This document shows, in pieces, positions 10,521-17,885 of a stretch of 36,150 nt of DNA (its first letter is position 1; every line of letters begins with the position of its first letter). This DNA is from Bacillota bacterium (lineage in GTDB: Bacteria > Bacillota > Clostridia > Oscillospirales > CAG-382). Below the pieces are notes generated by a model. The model saw nothing but the letters and a program-made list of their open reading frames with translations, had not been told where the DNA came from and ran no database searches. The DNA lies in contig JAKPGJ010000015.1 in the NCBI GenBank assembly GCA_029550965.1, positions 66,139 to 102,288 of the forward strand, given 5' to 3'. The position numbers and the translations under genes were made by a program.

Positions 10521-10550
10521 TTGACATTAGCAAAAATTTATGTATATAAT
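10521..10550 (+). promoter_or_regulatory. rpmH: Sigma-A promoter of rpmH operon
   Basis: Consensus TTGACA (10521-10526) and TATAAT (10545-10550) are separated by 18 bp, giving a leader of about 85 nt before rpmH. It is one of the strongest promoters in the window, as expected for a ribosomal protein gene. Confidence 0.85.
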
Positions 10551-10640
10551 AAATGTTGACTTTTGATATCCTGCCGGTTTTGTTACAAAAAACTGCGCAT
10601 AGAAAGATATCAGTTTTTTGTCGGGGAGGTGCATTGTAGA

Positions 10641-10775
10641 ATGCTTAGAACATATCAGCCGAAAAAGCTGCACAGAAAAAGAGAGCATGGATTCAGAAAG
10701 AGAATGGCAACAGCAAATGGCAGAAAGGTGCTTAAGAGAAGAAGGGCAAAGGGCAGAGCCAGACTTACTTATTAA
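10641..10775 (+). CDS. rpmH: Ribosomal protein bL34
   Basis: The 44-residue, highly basic protein [20 protein letters not shown]... ends [20 protein letters not shown], the classic bL34 pattern. It binds 23S rRNA in the large subunit. The start at 10641 is fixed by GGGGAGGT 10 nt upstream; the longer open frame from 10563 has no family support. The family usually begins MKRTYQPKK, so Leu2 and Leu10 are small departures. It is divergent from dnaA, as in most Firmicutes. Confidence 0.97.
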   Translation: MLRTYQPKKLHRKREHGFRKRMATANGRKVLKRRRAKGRARLTY

Positions 10776-10825
10776 GCTTCAGAATAAATATTTGCTGACA
10801 TGCAAACATGTGTTTTTAAGAAAGC

Positions 10826-10857
10826 GCATAATGCATTAATCCCATAGTGCATTATGC
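10826..10857 (+). repeat. Inverted repeat between rpmH and rnpA
   Basis: A perfect 10-bp stem GCATAATGCA / TGCATTATGC encloses a 12-nt loop. It is not followed by a clean T-run (CTTCTTTAG), so it is more likely an RNA stability or processing hairpin, or a partial attenuator, than a full terminator. It could help explain different levels of rpmH and rnpA from one transcript. Confidence 0.6.
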
Positions 10858-10906
10858 CTTCTTTAGCTTAATAATACTGGTTTTAAGCGCTAAAAAGGAT
10901 TTTTTA

Positions 10907-11260
10907 ATGGAAAAAAGAAGAAAAATCCGTTCCTTAAAGGAAAACCATCTGTTTCAAAAAGCTTATAAAAAAGGGAAAAGCGCGGCCGCGAGCACTGTCG
11001 TTCTATATGTGATGAAAAACTACGACAACAAGACGACGCTCGTCGGCTTTACGGTATCGAAAAGTCTTGGAAAAGCCGTAAAACGAAACAGAATGAAGCG
11101 AAAAATCAAGGAAGCATACAGACATCTTCACCCTTTTGTCAAGGACGGTTTTATTCTCGTTTTCGTCGCGAAAAAGGCCAGCTACGACGCGCATTTTTCC
11201 GTAATTCAGGAAGAAATTTATACGCTGCTGAAAAAAGCGGACCTTTTGAAAAGCGAATGA
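10907..11260 (+). CDS. rnpA: Ribonuclease P protein component
   Basis: The 117-residue basic protein assists the RNase P RNA in cutting the 5' leader from precursor tRNAs. The RNR signature is clear in GKAVKRNRMKRKIKEAYR. The N-terminus SLKENHLFQKAYKKGKS forms the conserved Phe-containing start of the substrate-leader cleft. The start is placed at ATG 10907 with AAAAAGG 8 nt before it; the longer frame from 10847 would add an unrelated hydrophobic leader. yidD begins immediately after its stop codon. Confidence 0.96.
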   Translation: MEKRRKIRSLKENHLFQKAYKKGKSAAASTVVLYVMKNYDNKTTLVGFTVSKSLGKAVKRNRMKRKIKEAYRHLHPFVKDGFILVFVAKKASYDAHFSVIQEEIYTLLKKADLLKSE

Positions 11261-11563
11261 ATGGCAGCTTTTAGCATGAAAAAGATTTTTATTTTTCTGA
11301 TAAGGGCGTATCAAAAATATATATCTCCGTTCAAGGGTCCGAGCTGCAGGTTTCAGCCTACCTGTTCTCAGTACGCGATCGAGGCGTTTGAAAAAAGAGG
11401 CGTATTGATGGGAATGCTTCTGACGGCATACCGGCTGTTAAGATGCAATCCGCTCTGCAAAGGCGGATACGACCCTGTGCCGGAGCCGAAAAGAAAAATA
11501 AAAGTCAAAAAACAAACGGACGCCGGCACCGACAGCGGCGAATCTGAAACGAATCAATTTTAA
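11261..11563 (+). CDS. yidD: Membrane protein insertion efficiency factor YidD
   Basis: The 100-residue protein has an amphipathic N-terminal helix ([16 protein letters not shown]) and the family signature [22 protein letters not shown], followed by [17 protein letters not shown]. YidD lies at the inner face of the membrane and aids insertion of proteins through YidC. ATG 11261 directly follows the rnpA stop codon; ATG 11276 (MKKIFIF) matches the family start better, and no clear ribosome site separates them. The last ~25 residues (after PVPEPK) are a charged tail not needed for the fold. Confidence 0.95.
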   Translation: MAAFSMKKIFIFLIRAYQKYISPFKGPSCRFQPTCSQYAIEAFEKRGVLMGMLLTAYRLLRCNPLCKGGYDPVPEPKRKIKVKKQTDAGTDSGESETNQF

Positions 11564-11609
11564 AAGAAGCGAATATTTATTATATAACTGGCGGGGAAAT
11601 GGAAAAAAT

Positions 11610-12872
11610 ATGAATTTCTTAAGTCTTATCTACATCCCGTTCGGGTATTTGATGAAGATATGCCTATACCTCTCGGGCAACTATTATGTATTGGCGTTAT
11701 TATTCTTTACCATTATAACGCAGCTGCTCATGCTGCCGCTTGCGATCAAGCAGCAGAAAAACTTGATTATGCAGCGCAAACTGTTGCCGAAGGAAATGGC
11801 AATCCGAAAGAAATACGCGGGCAGAAACGACCGTGTTACGCAGCAGAAAATGATGCTCGAAATACAGGAAATGCATAAGAGCGAGGGCTACAATCAGTTG
11901 TCCGGATGCCTTCCGATGCTGATTTCGCTCGTGCTTCTGTTTGTCCTGTACGCGATTATCAGACAGCCGATCACCTATTCCTCAACGTCCCAGGAGCTCA
12001 CGGCAAAACTGGACGCGCAGGAAAACTCTTTATACGATATCGCTTTTAGAACGGTCGAGCAGTACAAAGACGAATCGTTGGTTCAAAAAGAAGAAAACGC
12101 AAACTTTGACAAGTTTGTCGAGACTTTAAAAAACATTCAGCTGAACTTCGGATATAAAGAAGAAAACGGACAGCTGGTCAAAAGCGGGTCCAATAAGAAC
12201 GAGCTTTTGCTGACAAAGCTCATCCAGCAGGATTACGATTATATCGCCAGCATCGCGGAAGAATACAATATCAAACTCGCGGATTACAACAGGTACGAAT
12301 TGCATTTTTCCAAGGAAGAAAAGGACGCGCTTCCGAACTTTAATTTCGCGGGCATTTCGCTGCTGGACACCCCGTCCTATAAAAAATTCAACCTTTTGTT
12401 AATCTTCCCGTTGCTGATTTTCCTGACCAGCGTTGGAAGCGGTTACATTACGCGCAAATACACCCCGACGACGCCGGGAATGGAAAACAATCCGATGGTA
12501 AACGGCTGGTTCATGAAGTGGGGATTGCCTGTGGTCAGCGCTTATTTCTCGTTCCAGTTCCCCGCCGCGGTTGCCGTGTACTGGATTTGGAGAACGGTCA
12601 CCGGCGCCGTTCAGCCGATTATACTGAATCGTTTCTATCCGCTGCCGACATATACGAAAGAAGAGCTGGAAGCGGCTGTGAAAGAGTATAATAAGAAAAA
12701 TAAGAAGAAGAAAAAAGTCATTATGATCGAGGTAGACGAAGACGACGACAGCTTTAAGGACCTGGAGGTAAAAGGACCGGTTTCCGGCAAGCGAGTGGTC
12801 GGTAAAAACAAAATCGAAATGCTTTCTGCCGACGATGAAGACGAAGAAGATTCCGAAAGCGACGCTGAATGA
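11610..12872 (+). CDS. yidC: Membrane protein insertase YidC/Oxa1
   Basis: The 420-residue polytopic protein inserts and folds membrane proteins, alone or with SecYEG. The first core helix is YYVLALLFFTIITQLLMLPL, followed by IKQQKN and a basic coiled-coil cytoplasmic loop (KEMAIRKKYAGRNDR...EIQEMHKSEG), then GCLPMLISLVLLFVLYAIIRQP. About 110 charged residues separate this from the later helices; the C-terminus is Lys-rich, then acidic. No lipobox is present at the N-terminus, unlike Bacillus SpoIIIJ. In the first core helix many homologues have Arg or Lys in the hydrophilic groove, where this protein has Gln (Q38). It lies in the usual rnpA-yidD-yidC-jag order. Confidence 0.95.
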   Translation: MNFLSLIYIPFGYLMKICLYLSGNYYVLALLFFTIITQLLMLPLAIKQQKNLIMQRKLLPKEMAIRKKYAGRNDRVTQQKMMLEIQEMHKSEGYNQLSGCLPMLISLVLLFVLYAIIRQPITYSSTSQELTAKLDAQENSLYDIAFRTVEQYKDESLVQKEENANFDKFVETLKNIQLNFGYKEENGQLVKSGSNKNELLLTKLIQQDYDYIASIAEEYNIKLADYNRYELHFSKEEKDALPNFNFAGISLLDTPSYKKFNLLLIFPLLIFLTSVGSGYITRKYTPTTPGMENNPMVNGWFMKWGLPVVSAYFSFQFPAAVAVYWIWRTVTGAVQPIILNRFYPLPTYTKEELEAAVKEYNKKNKKKKKVIMIEVDEDDDSFKDLEVKGPVSGKRVVGKNKIEMLSADDEDEEDSESDAE

Positions 12873-12933
12873 GGAACTGACACAGAACAGCGAATTAATA
12901 TTTTCCGTATTCTTGAAAGGAAAGTAAATAAAA

Positions 12934-13569
12934 ATGACAAAAGAAATTGTTGCTACGGGAAAGACAGTGGACGACGCTGTCTTAGCGGGCGCCGCGGCGC
13001 TTGGCAAGCCTGTTGATAAAGTTAAGTTTGAGGTTCTTGAAGAAGGAAGAAAGGGTATTTTAGGCATCGGCGCCTGCGACGCGAAGGTGCGGGTTTATAT
13101 TGAGAACACCCCGGCGAATATTGCGGTTGACTTTCTTGAGACCCTGCTGAAGAACATGGACATTCAAGCGCAGGTGAACATCGAAAGCGAAGACGAGGAA
13201 GGCGCTCTGATTTCTGTAAACGGCGAGAATTTAGGGCTGCTGATTGGCAGGCACGGCGACGTACTGGATGCGGTACAGTATTTGGCAACCCTCGCCGCAA
13301 ACAAGGACAGATCGACTTTTTACCGGATTACGATCGATATTGAAAATTACCGCGAGAAACGCGCCGAAACGCTCAGAGCGCTGGCAAGAAGAATGTCCGA
13401 GAAGGTTCTGAAGTACAAAAGAAGCTTCGCGCTTGAACCTATGAACGCTTATGAGAGAAGAATCATTCATACGGAATGCCAGAACATCGCGGGCGTGACA
13501 ACATATTCGATCGGCGACGGCGCGGACAGAAAAATCGTCATAGCGCCCGAAGGAAAAAACAAGAAGTAG
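12934..13569 (+). CDS. jag: Jag/KhpB RNA-binding protein
   Basis: The 211-residue protein has an N-terminal Jag_N domain (about 1-50, KTVDDAVLAGAAALG...GRKGILGIG), a KH domain with the GxxG-type loop LIGRHGDVLDAVQYL, and a C-terminal R3H domain (MNAYERRIIHTECQ). KhpB homologues bind RNA and, with KhpA, influence cell division and elongation in Gram-positive cocci; the gene is also known from the sporulation spoIIIJ-jag pair. The start has AAAGGAAAG upstream. The gene closes the rpmH operon and is followed by two terminators. Confidence 0.95.
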   Translation: MTKEIVATGKTVDDAVLAGAAALGKPVDKVKFEVLEEGRKGILGIGACDAKVRVYIENTPANIAVDFLETLLKNMDIQAQVNIESEDEEGALISVNGENLGLLIGRHGDVLDAVQYLATLAANKDRSTFYRITIDIENYREKRAETLRALARRMSEKVLKYKRSFALEPMNAYERRIIHTECQNIAGVTTYSIGDGADRKIVIAPEGKNKK

Positions 13570-13573
13570 TCAT

Positions 13574-13608
13574 AAAAGAGCCTGTTTTAAAAAACAGGCT
13601 CTTTTTTT
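13574..13608 (+). terminator. Strong terminator after jag
   Basis: A 15-bp perfect stem AAAAGAGCCTGTTTT / AAAACAGGCTCTTTT (13574-13588 with 13591-13605) has a 2-nt loop centre, with further Ts after. It ends the rpmH-jag transcript. Confidence 0.9.
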
Positions 13609-13630
13609 CTTCGTCATGGGAAGAAAAAAC

Positions 13631-13660
13631 GCCGCTTTTTTTAAAAAAGTGGCTTTTTTT
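13631..13660 (+). terminator. Second terminator after jag
   Basis: GCCGCTTTTTT pairs with AAAAAAGTGGC (one G-U pair) and is followed by seven Ts (13654-13660). It is a backup terminator 25 bases past the first. Confidence 0.75.
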
Positions 13661-13710
13661 CGTTTGTCAGGCATAAACTGTTTATAGTAAAACCGGAAAC
13701 GGGTGATTTT

Positions 13711-14283
13711 ATGAACGGCGCTTCCGATTTTAGATACCATAAACATAAAATGAGCAAAAACGTCGTCATCCCGGTCGAACTGTACAAATCGCTGCGGGGC
13801 GAGTATTTTATTGGCTATGCGAGCGACCTGACCTTCGGCAAAGGAAGATACGCATGGGCGAGACTTTACAATCCCTTTCATTCCGGCGTGAATCTGCATG
13901 TTCACGTCTGGACCGTCTCCGACGTTTTGGAATCTTCGTTCCGCGCGCAGTTCTGGTTTAACGCCGAACCGCCCGGAATCGCAATCTTCTCGCCGCAGGT
14001 AATCTGCACGAACACCGCCGTTTTGCCGAATCCGAAACCTCAGGTCAGGCTGCAGTTTTGCTCCGACGTAGTAAGCGAGCCGGAAAGCGGCATCAAAGCG
14101 TTCGAGCGCGCGGGACTTTCCGGAACAACGCTGACCGCCAACGAAAACGGAAAGCTGATTTTCCCGCCGGGCGGTTCTTTTCTGATTTTTCTTTCCGCGC
14201 CGGACGAAACCGAAAAACGCATCCGCGGCAGCGTCGGGTTCGGCTGGTGGGAGGAACCGGTTTCTTTCAAAGGGATAAAGTAG
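13711..14283 (+). CDS. DUF6143-like protein of unknown function
   Basis: The 190-residue soluble protein has no signal peptide or membrane segment and looks beta-rich. It contains VVIPVELYKSLRGEYFIGYASDLTFG..., then an aromatic region (YAWARLYNPFHSGVNLHVHVWTV, FRAQFWFNAEPPG) and ends in GFGWWEEPVSFKGIK. From memory the central pattern resembles the uncharacterised DUF6143 family of Clostridia; that is a tentative match. GGGTGA is 7 nt before the ATG. Its stop codon touches the GGGGG ribosome site of the serine recombinase gene, so the two are probably translated together. No function can be read from the sequence. Confidence 0.75.
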   Translation: MNGASDFRYHKHKMSKNVVIPVELYKSLRGEYFIGYASDLTFGKGRYAWARLYNPFHSGVNLHVHVWTVSDVLESSFRAQFWFNAEPPGIAIFSPQVICTNTAVLPNPKPQVRLQFCSDVVSEPESGIKAFERAGLSGTTLTANENGKLIFPPGGSFLIFLSAPDETEKRIRGSVGFGWWEEPVSFKGIK

Positions 14284-14288
14284 GGGGA

Positions 14289-15836
14289 ATGCGTACGCGG
14301 TATTGCATGTATCTGCGCAAATCGCGCGCCGACATCGAAGCGGAAAACAAAGGAGAAACGGAAACGCTTGCCCGCCACGAGAAAATACTGACCGAACTGG
14401 CGCAAAAAATGAACGTAACGATTGCGCGGATTTATCGGGAAGTGGTTTCCGGCGAAACCATCGCCGCCCGTCCCCAGGTTCAAAAGCTTCTTGCCGAAGT
14501 GGAACAGGGTGTCTGGAGCGGCGTTTTTGTTATGGAAATCGAACGTCTCGCAAGAGGAGACACGATCGACCAGGGCATCGTCGCGCAGGCGTTCAAAGCA
14601 AGCGGAACCAAAATCATCACCCCGCTGAAAACATACGACCCGAACGACGAGTTCGACGAAGAATATTTTGAATTCGGCCTCTTTATGAGCCGCAGAGAGT
14701 ATAAAGCCATCAACCGCCGTATCCAGCGCGGCAGAATCGCGTCGGCAAAGGAGGGAAAAGCGGTTGTTTCGACGCCGCCCTACGGTTATGATAAAGTCAA
14801 AATCGTCGGCGGAAAAGGGTTTACGCTCGTCCCCAACGAAAGCGAAGCGAAAACGGTTCGCCTGATATACGCGCTCTATACGGAAGGTTTGGGCATGACC
14901 AGGATTGCGGAAAAACTGGACGAATTGCAGATGAAACCAAGAAAAGGCGGCCGATGGTCGCGCGCGACCATCAATGATATATTAAAAAACCCGGTTTATA
15001 CCGGAAAGATCCGCTGGGCGTACAGAACCGAAAAGAAGTTCAGGGAAAACGGCTGCGTCAGACGAAAACGGGTCAAAAACCAAAACTGTATTCTCGCAAA
15101 AGGGCTGCATCCGGCGATTATTTCTCAGGAAATATTCGACGAAGCGCAGAGAATCCGAGCCGCGAATACGGCAAGCCGGACCAAAAAGGACCTTTCTTTA
15201 AAAAATCCGCTGTCCGGCATCGTATTCTGTAAAAACTGCGGCGCCGTCATGCGCCGGCTGGGCGCGAACAAGCATACCGCCTATGACATTCTGTATTGCC
15301 CGAGCAAAAACTGCGCAACCGTTTCCGCGCCGCTTTTGATTGTCGAGAAAAAAATTACAAGCGCGCTGGAAAAACTGTTTTGCGGCGCCGCCCTGCAAAC
15401 AGAACCGGAAAACTTGCAGGAAAACGCGCTGCAGCTAAAGAAACAGGTCGTCGAACAGTTAAGGTCGGAACTGAATAAATGCGAAAAGCAGCTGCAGACG
15501 ACCTACGAACTGGTCGAAAGCGGTGTTTATACGAAAGAGGAATTCCTGCGTCGCAAGGAAGCGCTGGCGGAACGCAAGAAGATTTTGTATCAAGCGATGG
15601 AAACGGAAGAACAAGAACTGAAGAATCTTGATTCCTGCCGGCGCGGTCCGATTCAGGCCGGCATGTTTGAACATTACGGTTCTTTGTCCGCCGAAGAAAA
15701 AAACAGAATTTTAAAGTGCATAATCGCAAAAGTTGAATATCAAAAACATAAGCCCGGCCGAAAAGGCGCAAAAGCGAACGACAATTTTGAATTGTCCATC
15801 TATATAAAAGTAAATCCGGCGCATCTGAAAAACTAA
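14289..15836 (+). CDS. Large serine recombinase
   Basis: The 515-residue protein is a site-specific recombinase of the large serine family used by integrative elements and prophages. The resolvase catalytic domain begins RYCMYLRKSRAD, giving S12 as nucleophile, with EIERLARGDT (R87/R90) and GTKIITPLKTYD. The Recombinase domain follows (PPYGYDKV... RWSRATINDILKNPVYTGK). A zinc ribbon uses C314, C317, C337 and C342, then a long Lys/Glu coiled coil (about 375-445) ends before the C-terminal region. The ATG at 14289 is fixed by GGGGG just before it; the frame stays open upstream but overlaps the preceding gene. No cargo genes, excisionase or flanking attachment repeats are recognisable, so it is an orphan, a remnant, or a domesticated recombinase paired with the DUF6143-like gene. 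Confidence 0.93.
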   Translation: MRTRYCMYLRKSRADIEAENKGETETLARHEKILTELAQKMNVTIARIYREVVSGETIAARPQVQKLLAEVEQGVWSGVFVMEIERLARGDTIDQGIVAQAFKASGTKIITPLKTYDPNDEFDEEYFEFGLFMSRREYKAINRRIQRGRIASAKEGKAVVSTPPYGYDKVKIVGGKGFTLVPNESEAKTVRLIYALYTEGLGMTRIAEKLDELQMKPRKGGRWSRATINDILKNPVYTGKIRWAYRTEKKFRENGCVRRKRVKNQNCILAKGLHPAIISQEIFDEAQRIRAANTASRTKKDLSLKNPLSGIVFCKNCGAVMRRLGANKHTAYDILYCPSKNCATVSAPLLIVEKKITSALEKLFCGAALQTEPENLQENALQLKKQVVEQLRSELNKCEKQLQTTYELVESGVYTKEEFLRRKEALAERKKILYQAMETEEQELKNLDSCRRGPIQAGMFEHYGSLSAEEKNRILKCIIAKVEYQKHKPGRKGAKANDNFELSIYIKVNPAHLKN

Positions 15837-15842
15837 AAAATA

Positions 15843-15868
15843 AAAAGTCCCGCACAGGGACTCTTTTA
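15843..15868. terminator. Terminator between convergent recombinase and CBS genes
   Basis: AGTCCC (15846-15851) pairs with GGGACT (15857-15862) around a 5-nt loop. The hairpin is flanked by A-rich sequence on the left and CTTTTATTT on the right, suiting termination in both directions. Confidence 0.65.
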
Positions 15869-15869
15869 T

Positions 15870-16295
15870 TTAGAAATACGAGCCGCTCGGATAGGAAATG
15901 TCTTTGAGCGCTTCGCCTGCTTTATCGGAAGTTTTCGGCTCAACGGCGATATCGCCCAACGACACCATTCCGACAAGCAAATTGTTCTCGACAATCGGCA
16001 GACGGCGCACCTTCTTCTCGCTCATCAGCTTTGCGGCGTCTTTGACGTCCATGTTCGGCGCCGCCGTAACCGGATTCGCGGTCATCACCTCGCGGACCGG
16101 ACGGGCAAAATCTTTTTTCTGCGAGACACAGCGTAAAACAATATCTCGGTCGGTGACAATGCCGACGACTTTTTCGCCGTCGCATACCGGGACCGAGCCG
16201 ACGTCGTATTCGTCCATCAGTTTCGCGGCTTTCTCAATCGGGTCCTGCGGCGCGACATAGGCCACGTTTTTTGTCATTACGTCTTTTATCTGCAT
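15870..16295 (-). CDS. Tandem CBS-domain protein
   Basis: The 141-residue protein consists of two CBS domains. The first contains VMTKNVAYVAPQDPIEKAAKLMDEYDVGSVPVCD and GIVTDRDIV; the second contains VMTANPVTAAPNMDVKDAAKLM and RRLPIVENNLLVGMVSLGDIA. Stand-alone CBS pairs bind adenosyl ligands (AMP, ATP, SAM) and act as energy or ligand sensors; the target is unknown. The start is set at ATG 16295 because GGAGG lies 8 nt before it; the frame stays open 6 codons further to a TTG that would run through that ribosome site. It stands alone, convergent with the recombinase. Confidence 0.88.
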   Translation of the reverse strand: MQIKDVMTKNVAYVAPQDPIEKAAKLMDEYDVGSVPVCDGEKVVGIVTDRDIVLRCVSQKKDFARPVREVMTANPVTAAPNMDVKDAAKLMSEKKVRRLPIVENNLLVGMVSLGDIAVEPKTSDKAGEALKDISYPSGSYF

Positions 16296-16444
16296 ATCAT
16301 AATCCTCCAACAAAATTCTATTATTAATTTGCCCATGAGAAACAAAAATATAACATAAAGTTTAACGAATTGATTTATTTTGGTTAATAATCTGCGATAT
16401 ATATATTGTATAAGTATATCTATATTTTTAATGCGTGATAAAAA

Positions 16445-17725
16445 ATGAAAGAAATTAACATTAAATTATATGATTTTTTAAACTGCATTTCGGATGCGGT
16501 CGACCTGGTTTCGCCGATACTGTCAAACCACCATCAAAAGGTTGCCTATCTATCCTATCGTTTGGCGGAACAGCTGAATATTCCGGAGGACCGCAAATTC
16601 AGCGTCTTTATAGCGGCCCTTTTGCATGACGTCGGATCGCTTTCTATCCAGGAAAGACTGGAAATCATTGAGCGCGAGCCGGATTACATCAACATTCACG
16701 CTTTTAACGGATATCGGCTATTTCGAGAGTTTTCGTTTTTCGAGAACGAGGCGAAGATCATCAAATATCATCATCTGCCGTGGAATTACGGCGAGGGCAA
16801 AACGTTTGACGGAGAGGAAGTTCCGTTTGAATGTCACATCATCCATCTGGCGGACCGGGTGAGCGCGCGCATTGACGTAAACAACGTTTTGTTCCAGCTG
16901 CGCGATATTCGGAAATATGTGCAGAAAAACAAAGACAAGCTGTTTGAGCCGAACATTGTCGACGCACTGTTGGCGCTCAGTCAGAAAGAATATATCTGGC
17001 TGGATTTGGCTTCCCAATTTCCGATTAAAAATCTGCCGAAAGACATTCCGACGCCCATGCTGAATATCGACGATATCATCAGCCTGTCGTCCGTCATCGC
17101 GCAAATCGTCGATTTTAGAAGCAAGTTCACCGCGCGGCATACTGCCGGCGTCGCGCAGACGGCGAGCAAGTTGGCTGAACTTGCCGGCATGACGCCGTAT
17201 GAATGTAAAATGATGCTTGTCGCCGGGTATCTGCACGACCTGGGCAAACTGGTGATCGACCCGAACATCATCGACAAGCCGAACGGATTAAACGAGTTCG
17301 AAGTCAGCAAGATTCGCTCGCACACCTATTATACCTATCAGCTATTGAACAGAGTCCCGCAGTTCGATGAAATTAAAAAATGGGCTGCGTACCATCATGA
17401 AAAAATCAACGGAAACGGGTATCCGTTCCATCTGAAAGGCGACGAACTGCCGCTCGGCTCCCGCGTTATGGCGGTCGCGGATGTGTTTACCGCGATTACG
17501 GAAGACCGCCCCTACCGCGTCGGCATGCGGTACGAAAACGCCGTCAAGCTGTTGATGAGCATGGTCGACGACGGTTCTTTGGACGGAGATATTGTAAAAA
17601 TCCTGATAGAGAACTATCACGATATCAACAAAGTACGCATCGAAGCGCAGGAAAAAGCGGTCGTCCAGTACAACCGCTTCCTCACCGGCAAAAAGGAACA
17701 ATCTTTACATAAACAAGCGATATAG
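16445..17725 (+). CDS. Tandem HD / HD-GYP domain phosphohydrolase
   Basis: The 426-residue protein has two HD-superfamily domains. The N-terminal one (about 10-200) keeps H61-D62 (LLHDVG), HAFNG and YHH but lacks GYP (YHHLPWNYGEG). The C-terminal one (about 215-400) is a full HD-GYP domain with H264-D265 (GYLHDLGKL), HTYYTYQLL, HHEKINGNGYP (317-327) and MAVADVFTAITEDRPYR. HD-GYP proteins hydrolyse cyclic di-GMP, some cyclic GMP-AMP; this one is probably a soluble phosphodiesterase, since no membrane segment or receiver domain is visible. The duplicated N-terminal domain may be regulatory or dimerising. The ribosome site is weak. It is monocistronic, ending in a terminator. Confidence 0.9.
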   Translation: MKEINIKLYDFLNCISDAVDLVSPILSNHHQKVAYLSYRLAEQLNIPEDRKFSVFIAALLHDVGSLSIQERLEIIEREPDYINIHAFNGYRLFREFSFFENEAKIIKYHHLPWNYGEGKTFDGEEVPFECHIIHLADRVSARIDVNNVLFQLRDIRKYVQKNKDKLFEPNIVDALLALSQKEYIWLDLASQFPIKNLPKDIPTPMLNIDDIISLSSVIAQIVDFRSKFTARHTAGVAQTASKLAELAGMTPYECKMMLVAGYLHDLGKLVIDPNIIDKPNGLNEFEVSKIRSHTYYTYQLLNRVPQFDEIKKWAAYHHEKINGNGYPFHLKGDELPLGSRVMAVADVFTAITEDRPYRVGMRYENAVKLLMSMVDDGSLDGDIVKILIENYHDINKVRIEAQEKAVVQYNRFLTGKKEQSLHKQAI

Positions 17726-17730
17726 AAAGT

Positions 17731-17774
17731 AAAACCCTGCAACCAGTGAATCTGTTTGAAGGGTTTTCTTTTAA
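17731..17774 (+). terminator. Terminator after the HD-GYP gene
   Basis: AAAACCCT (17731-17738) pairs with AGGGTTTT (17760-17767). The stem extends inward with CAACCAG/CTGTTTG (one mismatch) and is followed by CTTTTAAAA. Confidence 0.75.
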
Positions 17775-17829
17775 AACGTAATTGTCGAAAAATGTCTAAA
17801 ACGCTGAACGCTTGAAACGCCTGTTCATT

Positions 17830-17860
17830 TTGTAACATTTTGCTTCTGCGCAGATATACT
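17830..17860 (+). promoter_or_regulatory. Possible promoter of the SLH glycosidase gene
   Basis: TTGTAA (17830-17835) and TATACT (17855-17860) lie 26 bp upstream of the start codon. The 19-bp spacing is long and the -35 weak, so this is a tentative call. Confidence 0.35.
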
Positions 17861-17885
17861 GAAATGAAATCAATAAGAAAGGGGA

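Noticed and set aside
10563..10640. Upstream extension of rpmH to a 70-codon frame
   Set aside because: bL34 is 44 residues, and the strong GGGGAGGT site places the start at 10641.
13660..13710. Attachment-site core repeated on both sides of the serine recombinase region
   Set aside because: No convincing direct repeat was found by eye between 13660-13710 and 15837-15870; short A/T matches are expected by chance.
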